Assembly: GCF_026210795.1 (NCBI RefSeq)
Contig: NC_089444.1
Coordinates: 424,501 to 488,500, forward strand
Direction of reading: 5' to 3'
Source: Rhizophagus irregularis
Lineage: Eukaryota > Glomeromycota > Glomeromycetes > Glomerales > Glomeraceae
DNA: 64,000 nucleotides
Each line of letters opens with the position of its first letter. Position 1 is the stretch's first letter. Of this stretch, positions 46,622 through 56,538 are shown piece by piece. The translations under genes and the position numbers were made by a program. The notes under the pieces were generated by a model. That model saw only the letters and a list, made by a program, of their open reading frames with translations. It searched no databases and was not told the DNA's origin.

Positions 46622-48511
46622 ATGGCTTCTTTTCTTCCTAAACATATTCCCTTGGGAAAATTTTCTTTCGATGTCTCATTCCACAAATTTCACGTGACTA
46701 GACCCAAACGGGCTGGATGTAACAAGATTTATGAAATCAGGAGATCAAAAAGTTTCTTTTTTGAGCTAGTCGATCCTTCAACAAACACCAATGATATTCA
46801 TCTTAAAATACACACAAATGATTATCACATGAAATCGACCCCTATTAGCTACTCTTCCACCTGTAGCTTTCCTAATCTGAAATACCAGATTAGTAAGATG
46901 TTACAACATTTTTTTTCTCATCAAAAAGTCATCCCACGCTCCATTCAAAAGAGATATTTTAATCTTATTCGTTCTAAATTACTCGATAGATACTTCATTA
47001 TCAAATCACGTGCTGACAGTGTCACACAAAGAAATTCCCGCACAAAAACTTTCTTTAACTTCTCCTATAAACGTTATCGTTTTCACTTTGGTATTTTTAT
47101 ACCATGTAATTTTCGTACCACTCACAATTTTGGAATTGAACACACACAGTTGTGTAGTGTCCCCTCCCCTTTCATCATGTCTCATAATAGACGCACTTGT
47201 GTTTCTCATCATAAAAACTTAGATATTTTTCACAATATCAAGAATCACACGCCGATACCGAATAATAACACTAATAACAACAAACGATTCCATGCAACCC
47301 TTATCCATAAACAATGGCAACGTCGTGTTAAAAAACACGTTTATTCAAATCGTCTTGGAATTTCCTACGATATTTCATATTCAGCTAATGGACATAAATA
47401 TCTTACCACATACAACGATCGTCGTATGTACCGAAAACGATTGGACAACTTCCGCTCACACCACTCTGATAGTAGTAAAAGGAGTAAAAAACAAAAATCC
47501 CGTTTTCAAAGGGCATGTAGATATGTTTTTTACAATCGCGGTAAAAACCGAAAATCTCATAGACGTGTGAATACTCTTGAGGAAAAGCTTCACCGTGCTA
47601 GACAACATCGTTTCCTATTTTTACCTTCACAACATGTTAATAAACCTATACAACATCTAAAATATCATAAAAAATTAGTGCTCAGAGACGAGGAACATTA
47701 CAATTTTCCTATACCCCCTGCACCACGCAGACCTCTAGGTGTAAATGCCGTTTTAAACAAAACTATTGACCGACTGCGTCGATTAAGTCCAGGGAATAAT
47801 TCAATTAGTACTTCAAATACTCACTCACCTGCCACCACCTTACAACCCATTCTCCTCAAAGAAGAGAATACGTGGCATGAGACGTTGGGCATCTGGATTC
47901 CTAATGACCTCTTCCCTTATGTAACCGATGAACCTGTCTATATATCTAAAAGACAGGCTACTCTCAAAGGTCGACAACATGCTCCAGGCAGTACGGAGTG
48001 GTTAAAAGTTATTAGAAACCGTAAAAAGGCTCATGAATCGGCCGATCGCCAAGAAAAAGAACGTCTTCTTCGTGAAGAAGACCTTTCCGCTAGAGCTAAA
48101 CTCTGGGGTACCTCTTCCAACAGTATAGAATACCGTGAAGAAATGACGAAAGATCTCACTAAATTTCAAGAACATTATCACAAAAAAATCACACCTCTAA
48201 TTGAGCGTCATGCTGTTCTAGAGAACAGAATCACACAAGGAAAAAACGTTTACAAAACCAACAAACAGTTGCTCCAATTGGAGCGCGAATTAGGAGTTTT
48301 CAAAATCGACTACTTCTCAGTCATAGATGACAATGGTTACCATTATCGTTACAAAGGACACACATCCGATGATACGAAACAACTTGAGCTCAGACCACAC
48401 AAACGTCCGTCTAACCTAACTATAAATATAGATAGGCACAATACTGAGATCAAAAAATTGAGACTAGATATTCCGTCTCCTGAAGACTCTAAAGTCTTCG
48501 CTTCACTTTAA
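46622..48511 (+). CDS. Unrecognised repeated-family gene, intact copy (629 aa)
   Basis: A single uninterrupted frame. The ATG at 46622 (MASFLPKHIP...) is preferred over the upstream in-frame ATG at 46484, because the paralogue at 58417 begins at the equivalent place (MSSLKSSHTS...) and similarity starts there. The N-terminal half is basic: KFHVTRPKRAGCNKIY, RRSKSFFFELVDP, KIHTNDYHMKS, SYKRYRFHFGIF, FIMSHNRRTC. The middle is Arg/His-rich (RARQHRFLFLPSQHVN), and the C-terminal third is charged and likely coiled coil (ESADRQEKERLLREEDL, LLQLERELG). No known domain. Base composition is visibly less AT-rich than the flanks, and UTRs are shared with the second copy, suggesting a dispersed element-borne gene. 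Function unknown. Confidence 0.75.
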   Translation: MASFLPKHIPLGKFSFDVSFHKFHVTRPKRAGCNKIYEIRRSKSFFFELVDPSTNTNDIHLKIHTNDYHMKSTPISYSSTCSFPNLKYQISKMLQHFFSHQKVIPRSIQKRYFNLIRSKLLDRYFIIKSRADSVTQRNSRTKTFFNFSYKRYRFHFGIFIPCNFRTTHNFGIEHTQLCSVPSPFIMSHNRRTCVSHHKNLDIFHNIKNHTPIPNNNTNNNKRFHATLIHKQWQRRVKKHVYSNRLGISYDISYSANGHKYLTTYNDRRMYRKRLDNFRSHHSDSSKRSKKQKSRFQRACRYVFYNRGKNRKSHRRVNTLEEKLHRARQHRFLFLPSQHVNKPIQHLKYHKKLVLRDEEHYNFPIPPAPRRPLGVNAVLNKTIDRLRRLSPGNNSISTSNTHSPATTLQPILLKEENTWHETLGIWIPNDLFPYVTDEPVYISKRQATLKGRQHAPGSTEWLKVIRNRKKAHESADRQEKERLLREEDLSARAKLWGTSSNSIEYREEMTKDLTKFQEHYHKKITPLIERHAVLENRITQGKNVYKTNKQLLQLERELGVFKIDYFSVIDDNGYHYRYKGHTSDDTKQLELRPHKRPSNLTINIDRHNTEIKKLRLDIPSPEDSKVFASL

Positions 48512-48960
48512 CCCCATTCGGTCACCACTATCAGCTTATTTTTTTATTTTAGTGGCACGCTGATAGTTATAGATTTATATTATTTCTGCCACATTTTTAC
48601 TATTGACTTGTAATTCATTACATCTTTTTTTTTTGGGTTATCCCCACGTACAAATTTTATACCAACGTACAACAATTAGAATAGTGTTAACCATTCCACC
48701 TATTACAGTATTTACAGGTGGCGGTCTTTCATGACCGAAAGAAAAATACGGATCGTTCTTTTTTTTTTGTTTCGATTGACCTTTCTTTGGTTTATTAGGA
48801 TGTGATGTCGTGTTAGGGACTCCTCCAAGTTCGTTGAAGGTACCAGAGTGGCGCTGTCCTCGGGCGGTTTGATTATAGCTTAGTATTAGATAGCGTTCGA
48901 CTTTTGTTTTATCTCTTGTTCTTGTCTATCTTTCTGTAATCTTGTTCACGTGGTTATATA
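48512..48960 (+). other. 3' flank shared with the second family copy
   Basis: AACCATTCCACCTATTACAG, TATTTACAGGTGGC and AGAAAAATACGGATC are found, slightly diverged, downstream of the gene at 56539-58417. The shared block ends near TAGCGTTCGAC (about 48891-48901; 56004-56014 in the other copy). CACTATCAGC...GCTGATAG at 48522-48568 is a possible hairpin just after the stop. Confidence 0.55.
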
Positions 48961-49119
48961 AAAATAAAATTACAATAAACAAATTTCCATGCTTCACATT
49001 TTTCATATTTTTCAAAATTTTTCAGAAATATAAATCATTTACTGAGTAAATTTATGATTTACGTGATGATAAATTAAAAGATTTAAAAAATCCCGTAACT
49101 TTGTCAATATTAATCTAAT

Positions 49120-49370
49120 AAACACATATTTACCACCATTCGAATCGCCTCGATGAGACGAATCCAATAAGCTAAAAATCATGGCTATACGATCACTGGA
49201 TCAAAACTTATTATAAAATTTATTTAAATCTTTAAAGTGCAATTACATATCGAATATCGATCCTACAAGAATGTAATTATTACCATTCGAATCCACTTAA
49301 TGAGACGAATCTAACAAATCTTAATTCATGAAGATCCAATCACTGAGTAACGAAATATTCTTGATATCCG
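49120..49370. repeat. Two-copy degenerate repeat (ACCATTCGAATC...ATGAGACGAATC)
   Basis: Units at about 49134 and 49282 share ACCATTCGAATC, ATGAGACGAATC(C/T)AA(C/T)AA and GATC(C)AATCACTG-like words. They also echo the arms of the palindrome at 23177-23705 (ACCATTCGACTC, TGAGACGATTCCAACGAGCT, ATGATCGTAG reversed). Confidence 0.5.
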
Positions 49371-50518
49371 ATTTTTAAATTTTAATCTATAATCTTACGC
49401 AAATTTTCATAAACTTACATAATAATATGTTTATGTAAGTAGTCATAGGTCAAGCCATAATCTTATATAATATTATTTCATAATGGATAATACTTAACCT
49501 TATTAAATTTTCTGATAAAAATACTTGAAAAGCATGTTAAGGACGCATGGATAGATATATCTCCAGAATATTATTGATAGCATACTTTATAGAATTGAAG
49601 AAGCTATTGCCACCAATGAAAATAGAATTCATTATTAAATTTTTATTTAAATTAACAAACAATGGCACAATGAATATATATAACTTTAAATTTTAAATTT
49701 CACAATATTATGCATATGTAAGTTTATCACTTTAAAAAAGTGGCCGGATAATTTTGATCGGCATGTGTATATACATATTTATATTTCTTTTAATAATTAT
49801 TTCTAATTTTTTTATTACTTTAAAGCTAATATATTCTTTTAGGAAAGTGATATTTAAACTTTGGAAAAGTTAAAATGTAAAAAAGTTTTTTTTATATATT
49901 TTAGATCTGAAAAAAAAATTTTACATATAAAAATAGATAATTTCAAGATACATATATATTTATATTTCGTTTAATAATTATTTCTAAATTTTATGTCATT
50001 TTAAAGTCAATATCATATTCTTTTAATAAATAATATTTGAACATTGGGAAAGTCAAAATGCAAGAACCGTTTTAATTATAAAATACGGAATTAATTTTAT
50101 ATATGTAATTTACTATGTAATTGTGAATCGTACGTACGCGACTGTACATTTCAATATGGGAGTTAAATTTTATTCTAAATAGACACATTTTCAATAACAA
50201 AGAATTTGGATCTTATTAACTAATATAGTTCATTTGACATGGTTTAAATAAATACATTAATCTTTGTACTATACAATATATTACGATATGATCATTTTTA
50301 TTGACGATATCACATTATTACAATCACGATAATTTAAAGTGTTATTTTGCGCACGGTTTATTTACTATATCATTTAGGTTCATTGATCCCAGTGCGAAGT
50401 AATGAACTGTCACTAGTTTATTAAAATTAATAAAATTTTGATATGATTTGTAATAAACTTTTACTAAAACTAAAGTTTTTGTCTAAGAAAATAATAACAT
50501 ATTAAAGTATTATTACAC
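49371..50518. other. Gene-free AT-rich stretch
   Basis: A diverged direct repeat of about 165 bp (ACATATTTATATTTC(T/G)TTTAATAATTATTTCTAA) occurs at about 49771 and 49949. No gene. Confidence 0.5.
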
Positions 50519-50760
50519 GTTCAAATTAATATATTTGACTCATATTATATATACTGTTCCAGCTAAGATAATTAATTAGTAGTTCTCTGTTAATTACTGA
50601 ATATGTTCAAATTTAATATATTGACTTATATTTATATATACTGTTTCAGCTGAGATAATTAATTAGTAGTTCTTTGTTAATTACTGAATATGTTCAAATT
50701 TAATATATTGACTCATATTTATATATGCTGTTTCAGCTAATAATTAATTAATAATCTATA
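50519..50760. repeat. 86-bp tandem repeat, 2.7 copies
   Basis: Units start at 50519, 50605 and 50692 with GTTCAAATTTAATATATTGA and continue TATACTGTTTCAGCT(A/G)AGATAA, then TTAGTAGTTCT(C/T)TGTTAATT. Copies differ at few positions. They lie about 280 bp upstream of the gene at 51039. Confidence 0.8.
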
Positions 50761-51038
50761 TAAGTATCAGACAGTTATATTAATTAACAATTATGTAATT
50801 ACTCATCATTGTGACTAATAATAGACATAAATATAGTTCAATTACATAATTTATTTTGACTTTGACATAAAATTACTTTGGACTAATACATTATTGAGTA
50901 TCAATGTAATCATACTGTATACAAGAAATCTTTATATATATAGGTACCAATTATTTTCCTTACTATTTTAACAATATTTCTTAAGTTAATATTATATTTG
51001 TTATTTACCTTCAACAGTTTATCATTTTTGTAATCAAC

Positions 51039-52739
51039 ATGATGAGTGATCACATGAGCACATCTAAGAACTACCCTGGTCAAGATAGTAAGTCCTGTAG
51101 ACAGTATTGACTTGTAATAAATACTTAGTTGCTAATTAATTTTTAACTTTCCAGTTCTTATTTCTTATATAAAAGAGCGAGGCATTAAATCATCATATTA
51201 TGGATTTTTGAAGGCTAGTCATGATATCATTATTGATACAATATCATCTACAGATACATGTGACAGACTTAACACTATCTGGTTTCGTCACTTTCTAATG
51301 GAAGCAAAATTACAATTAAAATGGGAAATTTTTGTTGAAGTAAAAATAAGGTGTGTCTTTTTTTTTATTTTGCAAAGTGTGGGTAACTCTTGGTTGACTG
51401 CGTCTTGACTTAAGAGAATTACTGTGTTGACAACCTTGGTAACCAACCCAAGATCTCAATTCAGGCATCCTACTTTGTCGTTGATAAAGTCTGCTAATTC
51501 TGGAGGAGGAATTGGCTATGTACCTTCTTTAATCACTAAATAAAAATTTTGATGCACTACTAATAATTTCTTTCTAATAACAGGCAATAGTAGAAAATTC
51601 ACGTTATACAAATTATTTGCAAGCATTATGGAAAAATATTTTCAAGGAATATAAAAAAGAAAATTTAGTACCTGCTGCTACATCTCACTCAAAAAATGCA
51701 ATTAATGTTTCTGCTAAAGAATTATCTAAAATTTTTCAATCAGGTCATAATAAGAAAACTGAAAAGAATACTGAAAATACTCTTCAAGTTAAACAAAAGG
51801 ATGAACTGAATACTGAAAAAATTACTCTTCAAGTTAAACAAAAGGATGAACTGAAAAGAGTAAGAGATGATAATGATACTGATACAGAGAGTTCATCTAC
51901 TGGTAATATATCCACATATTATTTCTTTTTACATTTATACATATTATTAAATTATATTTAATAATCATCTATTAGAACACTGGAAAAAACAAAGCCGAAT
52001 TTTAAAACAAAACAAGGATAATTTAGTATATAGACAAGTTGTTGATGATGCAATTGTTATTGCTTCAGCACATAAAAATCTTATTGCAGATAGTAATATT
52101 ATACCTTTTATTAAAATTCTCAAGACCTCTTTACTAAATAGATCACAAATGTCTCTATCTTCAGCAAATGAACCTGTACTTCAGGCAATTGTAGAAAAAC
52201 TTTTGCCACCAAATTATTGTATTCCAGAACTTTCATTAGTAATTAATGGTAAAAAGCCCAAAGGTTCAGGTCGTTTTGGTTATTCAGATATTTTTATTTT
52301 AAGTAATACAGGAAATAATAATGTTGGTCTAGAATTAAAATATATTTCATTAGTTGGCCTTATTAATATAAATCAAAAAAATAATTTTGGTGCAAATGAA
52401 CTAGAAAATCTAGATAAAATACTTGAAAAGGAAAATATAGAATCTGTATTAAAAAGACCATATTCATATTGGTCAAAAGAGGATAAAAAAACAAATTTAA
52501 CAACTATAGGTGAAATACTAAATAATGGGATTGATCAATTAAGCTTATATATGAAAACAGTTTCAAAAGGAAAAGCTACTAATTATTCTAGCTCAGGGAT
52601 ACTTGATAGACGTGTTAAAGTATCTAAATCTAACCCTAATAAGTTAAAAGGATTTGTTATATTAGTTATTGGTTTTCGCCGCATTTTATGGAAATCTGTT
52701 GATGATGTAACAACCAACTATATATATAATAAGATATAA
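51039..52739 (+). CDS. PD-(D/E)XK nuclease-like protein (438 aa, 4 exons)
   Basis: Exons are 51039-51087, 51155-51339, 51584-51902 and 51976-52739, phases 1, 0, 1. Residues 17-130 are a helical region (ISYIKERGIKSSYYGFLKAS...). Residues about 130-180 hold two tandem copies of TLQVKQKDELN in a charged low-complexity linker. The C-terminal domain (about 243-438) has a conserved-looking core GRFGYSDIFIL (Asp289), GLELKYI (Glu304, Lys306), GIDQLSLYM, and KGFVILVIGFRRILW. D...ExK followed by a Q..Y helix and a final strand is the layout of PD-(D/E)XK nuclease families, including fungal DUF1703-like and Crinkler-associated ones. The donor after exon 2 (GTAAAA) is the weakest junction. Nuclease activity and substrate are inferred only. 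Confidence 0.7.
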
Positions 52740-53270
52740 ATATTTTATATTTACTATCATTATGAAGGTTTAAAAGTATTAATTTCTAGTAAATGTCTGT
52801 TGATGACTAATATAATTAATGATTATTAAATAGATTATAAATAAATCCATTAACTATCATCATGAAGTTTTAAAATATAATTAATAGGGTGATCCATTAT
52901 TTTTTACAAATAGCTGTAATAATTTAGATCATAAAGACATGAGAAAAATTTTATCATTTAAATAAATGATATTATTGTGTCTGAAGTCTAAACTTTCTCA
53001 ATAATAGGTTTTGTCAAAGCAAGCTAAATATTTTTTTGGTCTTAATAGTAGCATACTAAATTAGTAAATTTGTTATATGTATTTGATTTAATTGATTATT
53101 ACAAATACAAAATCAATGCATATGAGTCAAATCAATAAATTTAAAGAGTTATATTTGCAATATATTCAATGGTATTAATTTATAAAAAAAAATAAAAATT
53201 GGCAAAAATAGCAGTATAAATGTATTTTCAATTTCAGATTGAAAAGCCTGAATAAAAACATTATTAGCAT
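52740..53270. other. Spacer downstream of nuclease-like gene
   Basis: AT-rich; AATTAATGATTATTAAATAG/CATTATGAAG(G)TTTAAAA words occur twice (about 52760 and 52857). Nothing else recognised. Confidence 0.45.
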
Positions 53271-53277
53271 AATATGA

Positions 53278-53424
53278 TGCTGATACCCATAATAGATGGA
53301 CATCTAGTAATTTTTTACATTTGGGTTCTTGGAAATCACATAGAGATCAAATTTGGTTCAATAATATAGATTTATTTGTTAATTTTAATTACAATATAGT
53401 GGGACATAATTTAGATGTTAGATA
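53278..53424 (+). pseudogene. Unassigned protein-like open frame
   Basis: The frame reads YDADTHNRWTSSNFLHLGSW, then KSHRDQIWFNNIDLFVNF and ends GHNLDVR with TAA. No ATG in frame precedes it (a TAA lies immediately upstream), so it would be a final exon or a fragment. Composition is protein-like. Family not recognised. Confidence 0.3.
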
Positions 53425-54290
53425 ATATTTTTATGTTCTTATTTTTCCTAGTTTTTTTATTTCCTTCTGTGGTGGTTGCATTCCAGAAATGACCTCAGGT
53501 CTTTTCTGTGGTGTAGCCGGCAGCTTTAAGGTCAGGAGTCATCATCTGCCTGGCTTCTCTGACTTGTGATTTAGTTTGTAGTTTTAGAATTATTTTCACT
53601 GCAATTTACATGTAATATTGTTGTTTTAATAATTTGTACTACAGCTTTGTATGTTTTGAAACATAAAAATAAAAATAAATAAGCGTAATTATTTATTTTT
53701 TAGACCCCTTTTTTTCATTTCGTCATCCTTTTTTTTTTTGTTTTGTTATTAATAATTTATTTACTATGATAAAAAAAAAGTACTATGAAAGTTATCAAAA
53801 AAAAATATATATTACCATAAAATAATATCATAAATAAATATCACAAATAAATAAAATAATTTATTTTTTTATTTTTTTCCTTTTTTTAAATTAAAAAAAA
53901 AATGTTATCTATTCTTTTACCATTATCAGTTAAATAAAAAAAAATAATGGAAGATTTCAGTAAATGTCAATCATTATGTAATCAAGTTTTCCTATTCAAG
54001 TTAAAAAAATTTGGACAAATGTTATAGGATTGATATATCTATAAATAAATAAATGATTTTTTTTTTACAAATATCATATATAATAATTACATCAAAATAT
54101 TGATCATAAAAAAAAAATTTCTATTTATTTATGAAATGTTAACTTCATTTTTTAATTTAACTAGTATTCACCTGTTAACTACATTAACAGTTATTAGAGG
54201 TAAATCTGCATACAGTCACAATATTATTAATTGTTTTTTATTTATTCTTATGTTTCCATTTCTTAAAATTCTTAAAATTATTCCCACCCT
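53425..54290. other. Spacer with G+C-richer block
   Basis: 53470-53580 is less AT-rich (ATTCCAGAAATGACCTCAGG, GTGTAGCCGGCAGCTTTAAG) and could be part of a SINE or old repeat, but no clear pol III boxes are present. The rest is A/T-rich runs. Confidence 0.35.
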
Positions 54291-54985
54291 TTTTGTAATT
54301 TTTTTTTCTTTTGTCAGTCAAGATCCCTTTTTTTGTAAGATGTTTCAGGATCCTTTTTCTTTTTTTGGTAGGTCAGTACTTTCTTGCAGGATGATGCTAC
54401 GGGATTCTTTTTTTTTTATAGGTCAGTATGGCAGGTTCAGTTCAGTGTTTTTTTCGCTCAGAGATTCTTTCTTTTTTTTGTAGGTCAGTATTCAGCATTC
54501 TTCTATAGAGTTCTTTTCTTTTTTGTAGGTAAGTTTGATATTCTCTTTCTTGTAGGACGATGCCTTCAGGATTTTTTCTCTTTTTTTGTAGGTTGGTATT
54601 CGGTATTCTTTATCTTTTTTGTAGATCAGTTTGGTATTCTCTTTTTTGTAGGTCGGTATTCAGTATTCTTTTATTGGGTTCATAGGTTAAGTCATTTTCT
54701 CTTTCTTCTAATTTCCCTTTTCTAACCTCTTTCATTTTTTTTTTCTTTATGTTGGTCCTCTTCTCAGCATCAGATTTTGGGTAGGTAGAGCCCCTTTCTT
54801 TTGTTTTCCCTTTAGTTAGAGGTTAACCTCTTTCATTTTTTTTTCTTTAGATCAGTCCTCTTTTTAACGTGAAATTCCAGGTAAGTCTTTCTTTGTTTTT
54901 GTTTATTCCGCTTTGTTTCATTTTTCGTTCATTCTAACCTTTACCCTCTCCATTTAGGTCCTGATTCTTTCGGCTCTTTGACCCT
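54291..54985 (+). repeat. T-rich exon/intron-like tandem array
   Basis: About ten units of 35-70 bp share CTTTTTTTTGTAGGTCAGTA followed by T(T)C(A/G)GTATTC or AGGATG(A)TGC. From 54730, units change to TTTCATTTTTTTTTCTTTAG and finish with CTCTCCATTTAGGTCCTGAT, the same unit as 60300-60740. Open frames (54100-54725) are Phe-rich artefacts. Confidence 0.6.
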
Positions 54986-55985
54986 AACATAGCAGAAACT
55001 TATAATTTTAAGACAACGCTTTCACTATAATGTAACATCATGGTTATAATAACGTGACAATGCATTATACATTAGCGCAAAGTTACAATACAATCATAAT
55101 GCTATGACAGTGTTGTTAGATATATCGTAATGATGCTGTGAATTTAAGTTTTTCAATGTAAAAAATGGTAAACTATTTTTTTTATATTAATAAATTTCAG
55201 AATTGTCAAAAACGTAGTTATAATACTTATAATTGTATAATGATAACGTTAAAACAGTGTTGAAATGGTATTACAACTATACTAAATGATCGTCTAACAA
55301 TCATTAATAATCACTAAAATAATCAAATTATAATTGATGTATATGATCTAAATGTAAAAATATACAGGAAAATGAGACCAATTTGAACAATATAAACAAT
55401 ATATGGTCGTAATTTTCCATTTTACATTCAAAAATATTACTAATTAACAATTTTATGTACAGATAGATATTTAACATTTATTATAAAATAAATTATACAG
55501 AAACCCATTAAACAAAAATATGAGATATATAATAAGAATCATAAACTTCGTAGCCACGCTCAATCAAAGCAATGTATTACTAAACCTACGCTAAAGATGA
55601 CTTTAGCAAGGCATTCTTTTGTGAAATAAAAGAAATTTCATACACTTTGCCAGCTGGTAGGATAGCTTATGATCTCTAATCTTAAGTCAATTTACGCAAG
55701 AAATAATAACTAATGCTAACTAAATATCAAAATAATTTAATATTATATTTGCTGCAGTTAAGTTAAACATGATCCAAGCATCAAAAACATAATCGCAGAA
55801 CATTTTGGTGGATTTGACTGTTTATTATTTTGAAGTGTATAAAAGAAATTGCAAAGAAAATTAAAAAAGAAATAGTTTATTCATTGATTAAAAATAGTTT
55901 GACGTGTTAATTAAAAAAAGGAATAGTTTATTCATTGATTAAAAATAGTTTTTTTTTTATTTTTATTTTTATTTTTAAAATATCG
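54986..55985. other. Gene-free stretch with short ATAATG/ATTATA repeats
   Basis: 54990-55310 repeats (C/G)ATAATG(C/T)TATGACA and TTATAAT-type words in both orientations, perhaps a decayed MITE like the one at 45539. 55850-55950 has a tandem GAAATAGTTTATTCATTGAT duplication. No gene. Confidence 0.4.
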
Positions 55986-55989
55986 ACTC

Positions 55990-56260
55990 GACTGGGGTCG
56001 AACGCTACATAAGAATAAACATGATCTAAAAGAACAATAAATTCTAAGCTAGTGTTATACCCAACCTCTCGGGAGAAGCCCGAAGGGGTCGTCTTGCCTA
56101 TTATTCAATCGAACAAACAGGCATAACCTGGAGATCAAAAAGAACAATCCAATCATCATTACATGATCCGTATTTTTCTTTCAACTACAAAGTTGCTACC
56201 TGTAAATACTGTCATAGGTAGAATGGTTCACACTATTTAAAATTGTAAAAAAAAGGGAAG
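55990..56260 (-). other. 3' flank of the frameshifted family copy
   Basis: Reading the minus strand, AACCATTCTACCTATGACAG, TATTTACAGGTAGC and AGAAAAATACGGATC match the flank of the intact copy, ending near TAGCGTTCGAC (56004-56014). A T/A-rich tail follows. Confidence 0.5.
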
Positions 56261-56538
56261 TTTTGTAATGCATCTGTGATGCTAAATACGGTCAAAATAA
56301 AATGTAAGTATGATTCAATACATATATTTGAAGACCTAAATTACTAGTGAATCGGAAAAAAAAAACCTAGTAAAAAAATATAAAAAAAAAATTTTTAATC
56401 CTAAATAGGAGGTCTGCAACTCCAAAAATAAGGAGTTATCTTTTCAAGGAAAAGGGGACTTCAAAGTCCAAGGAATATTGTTGCGATCAATTGTAAAAAA
56501 AGAAAAAAGATAAAAAAAAGAAAAGAAGGAAAAAAATC

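Larger units (their letters stand above)
46269..49767. mobile_element. Segment bounded by Tc1-like inverted repeats
   Basis: CACATGCCGATCAAAATTAT continuing CCGGCCACTTT (46269-46299) is repeated in exact reverse complement at 49737-49767, and both outer edges are TA. The terminus resembles Tc1 family ends (CAGTGCTGGCCAAAAA...CCACTTT), with the TA duplication typical of Tc1/mariner. The span, 3.5 kb, is longer than usual for Tc1, and the gene inside is not a recognisable transposase. This may be one element that captured a gene, or two separate ends. Confidence 0.6.

Noticed and set aside
53470-53580. Possible tRNA-derived SINE (GGTTGCATTCC resembles a B box)
   Set aside because: No A box at proper spacing, no cloverleaf and no target duplication.
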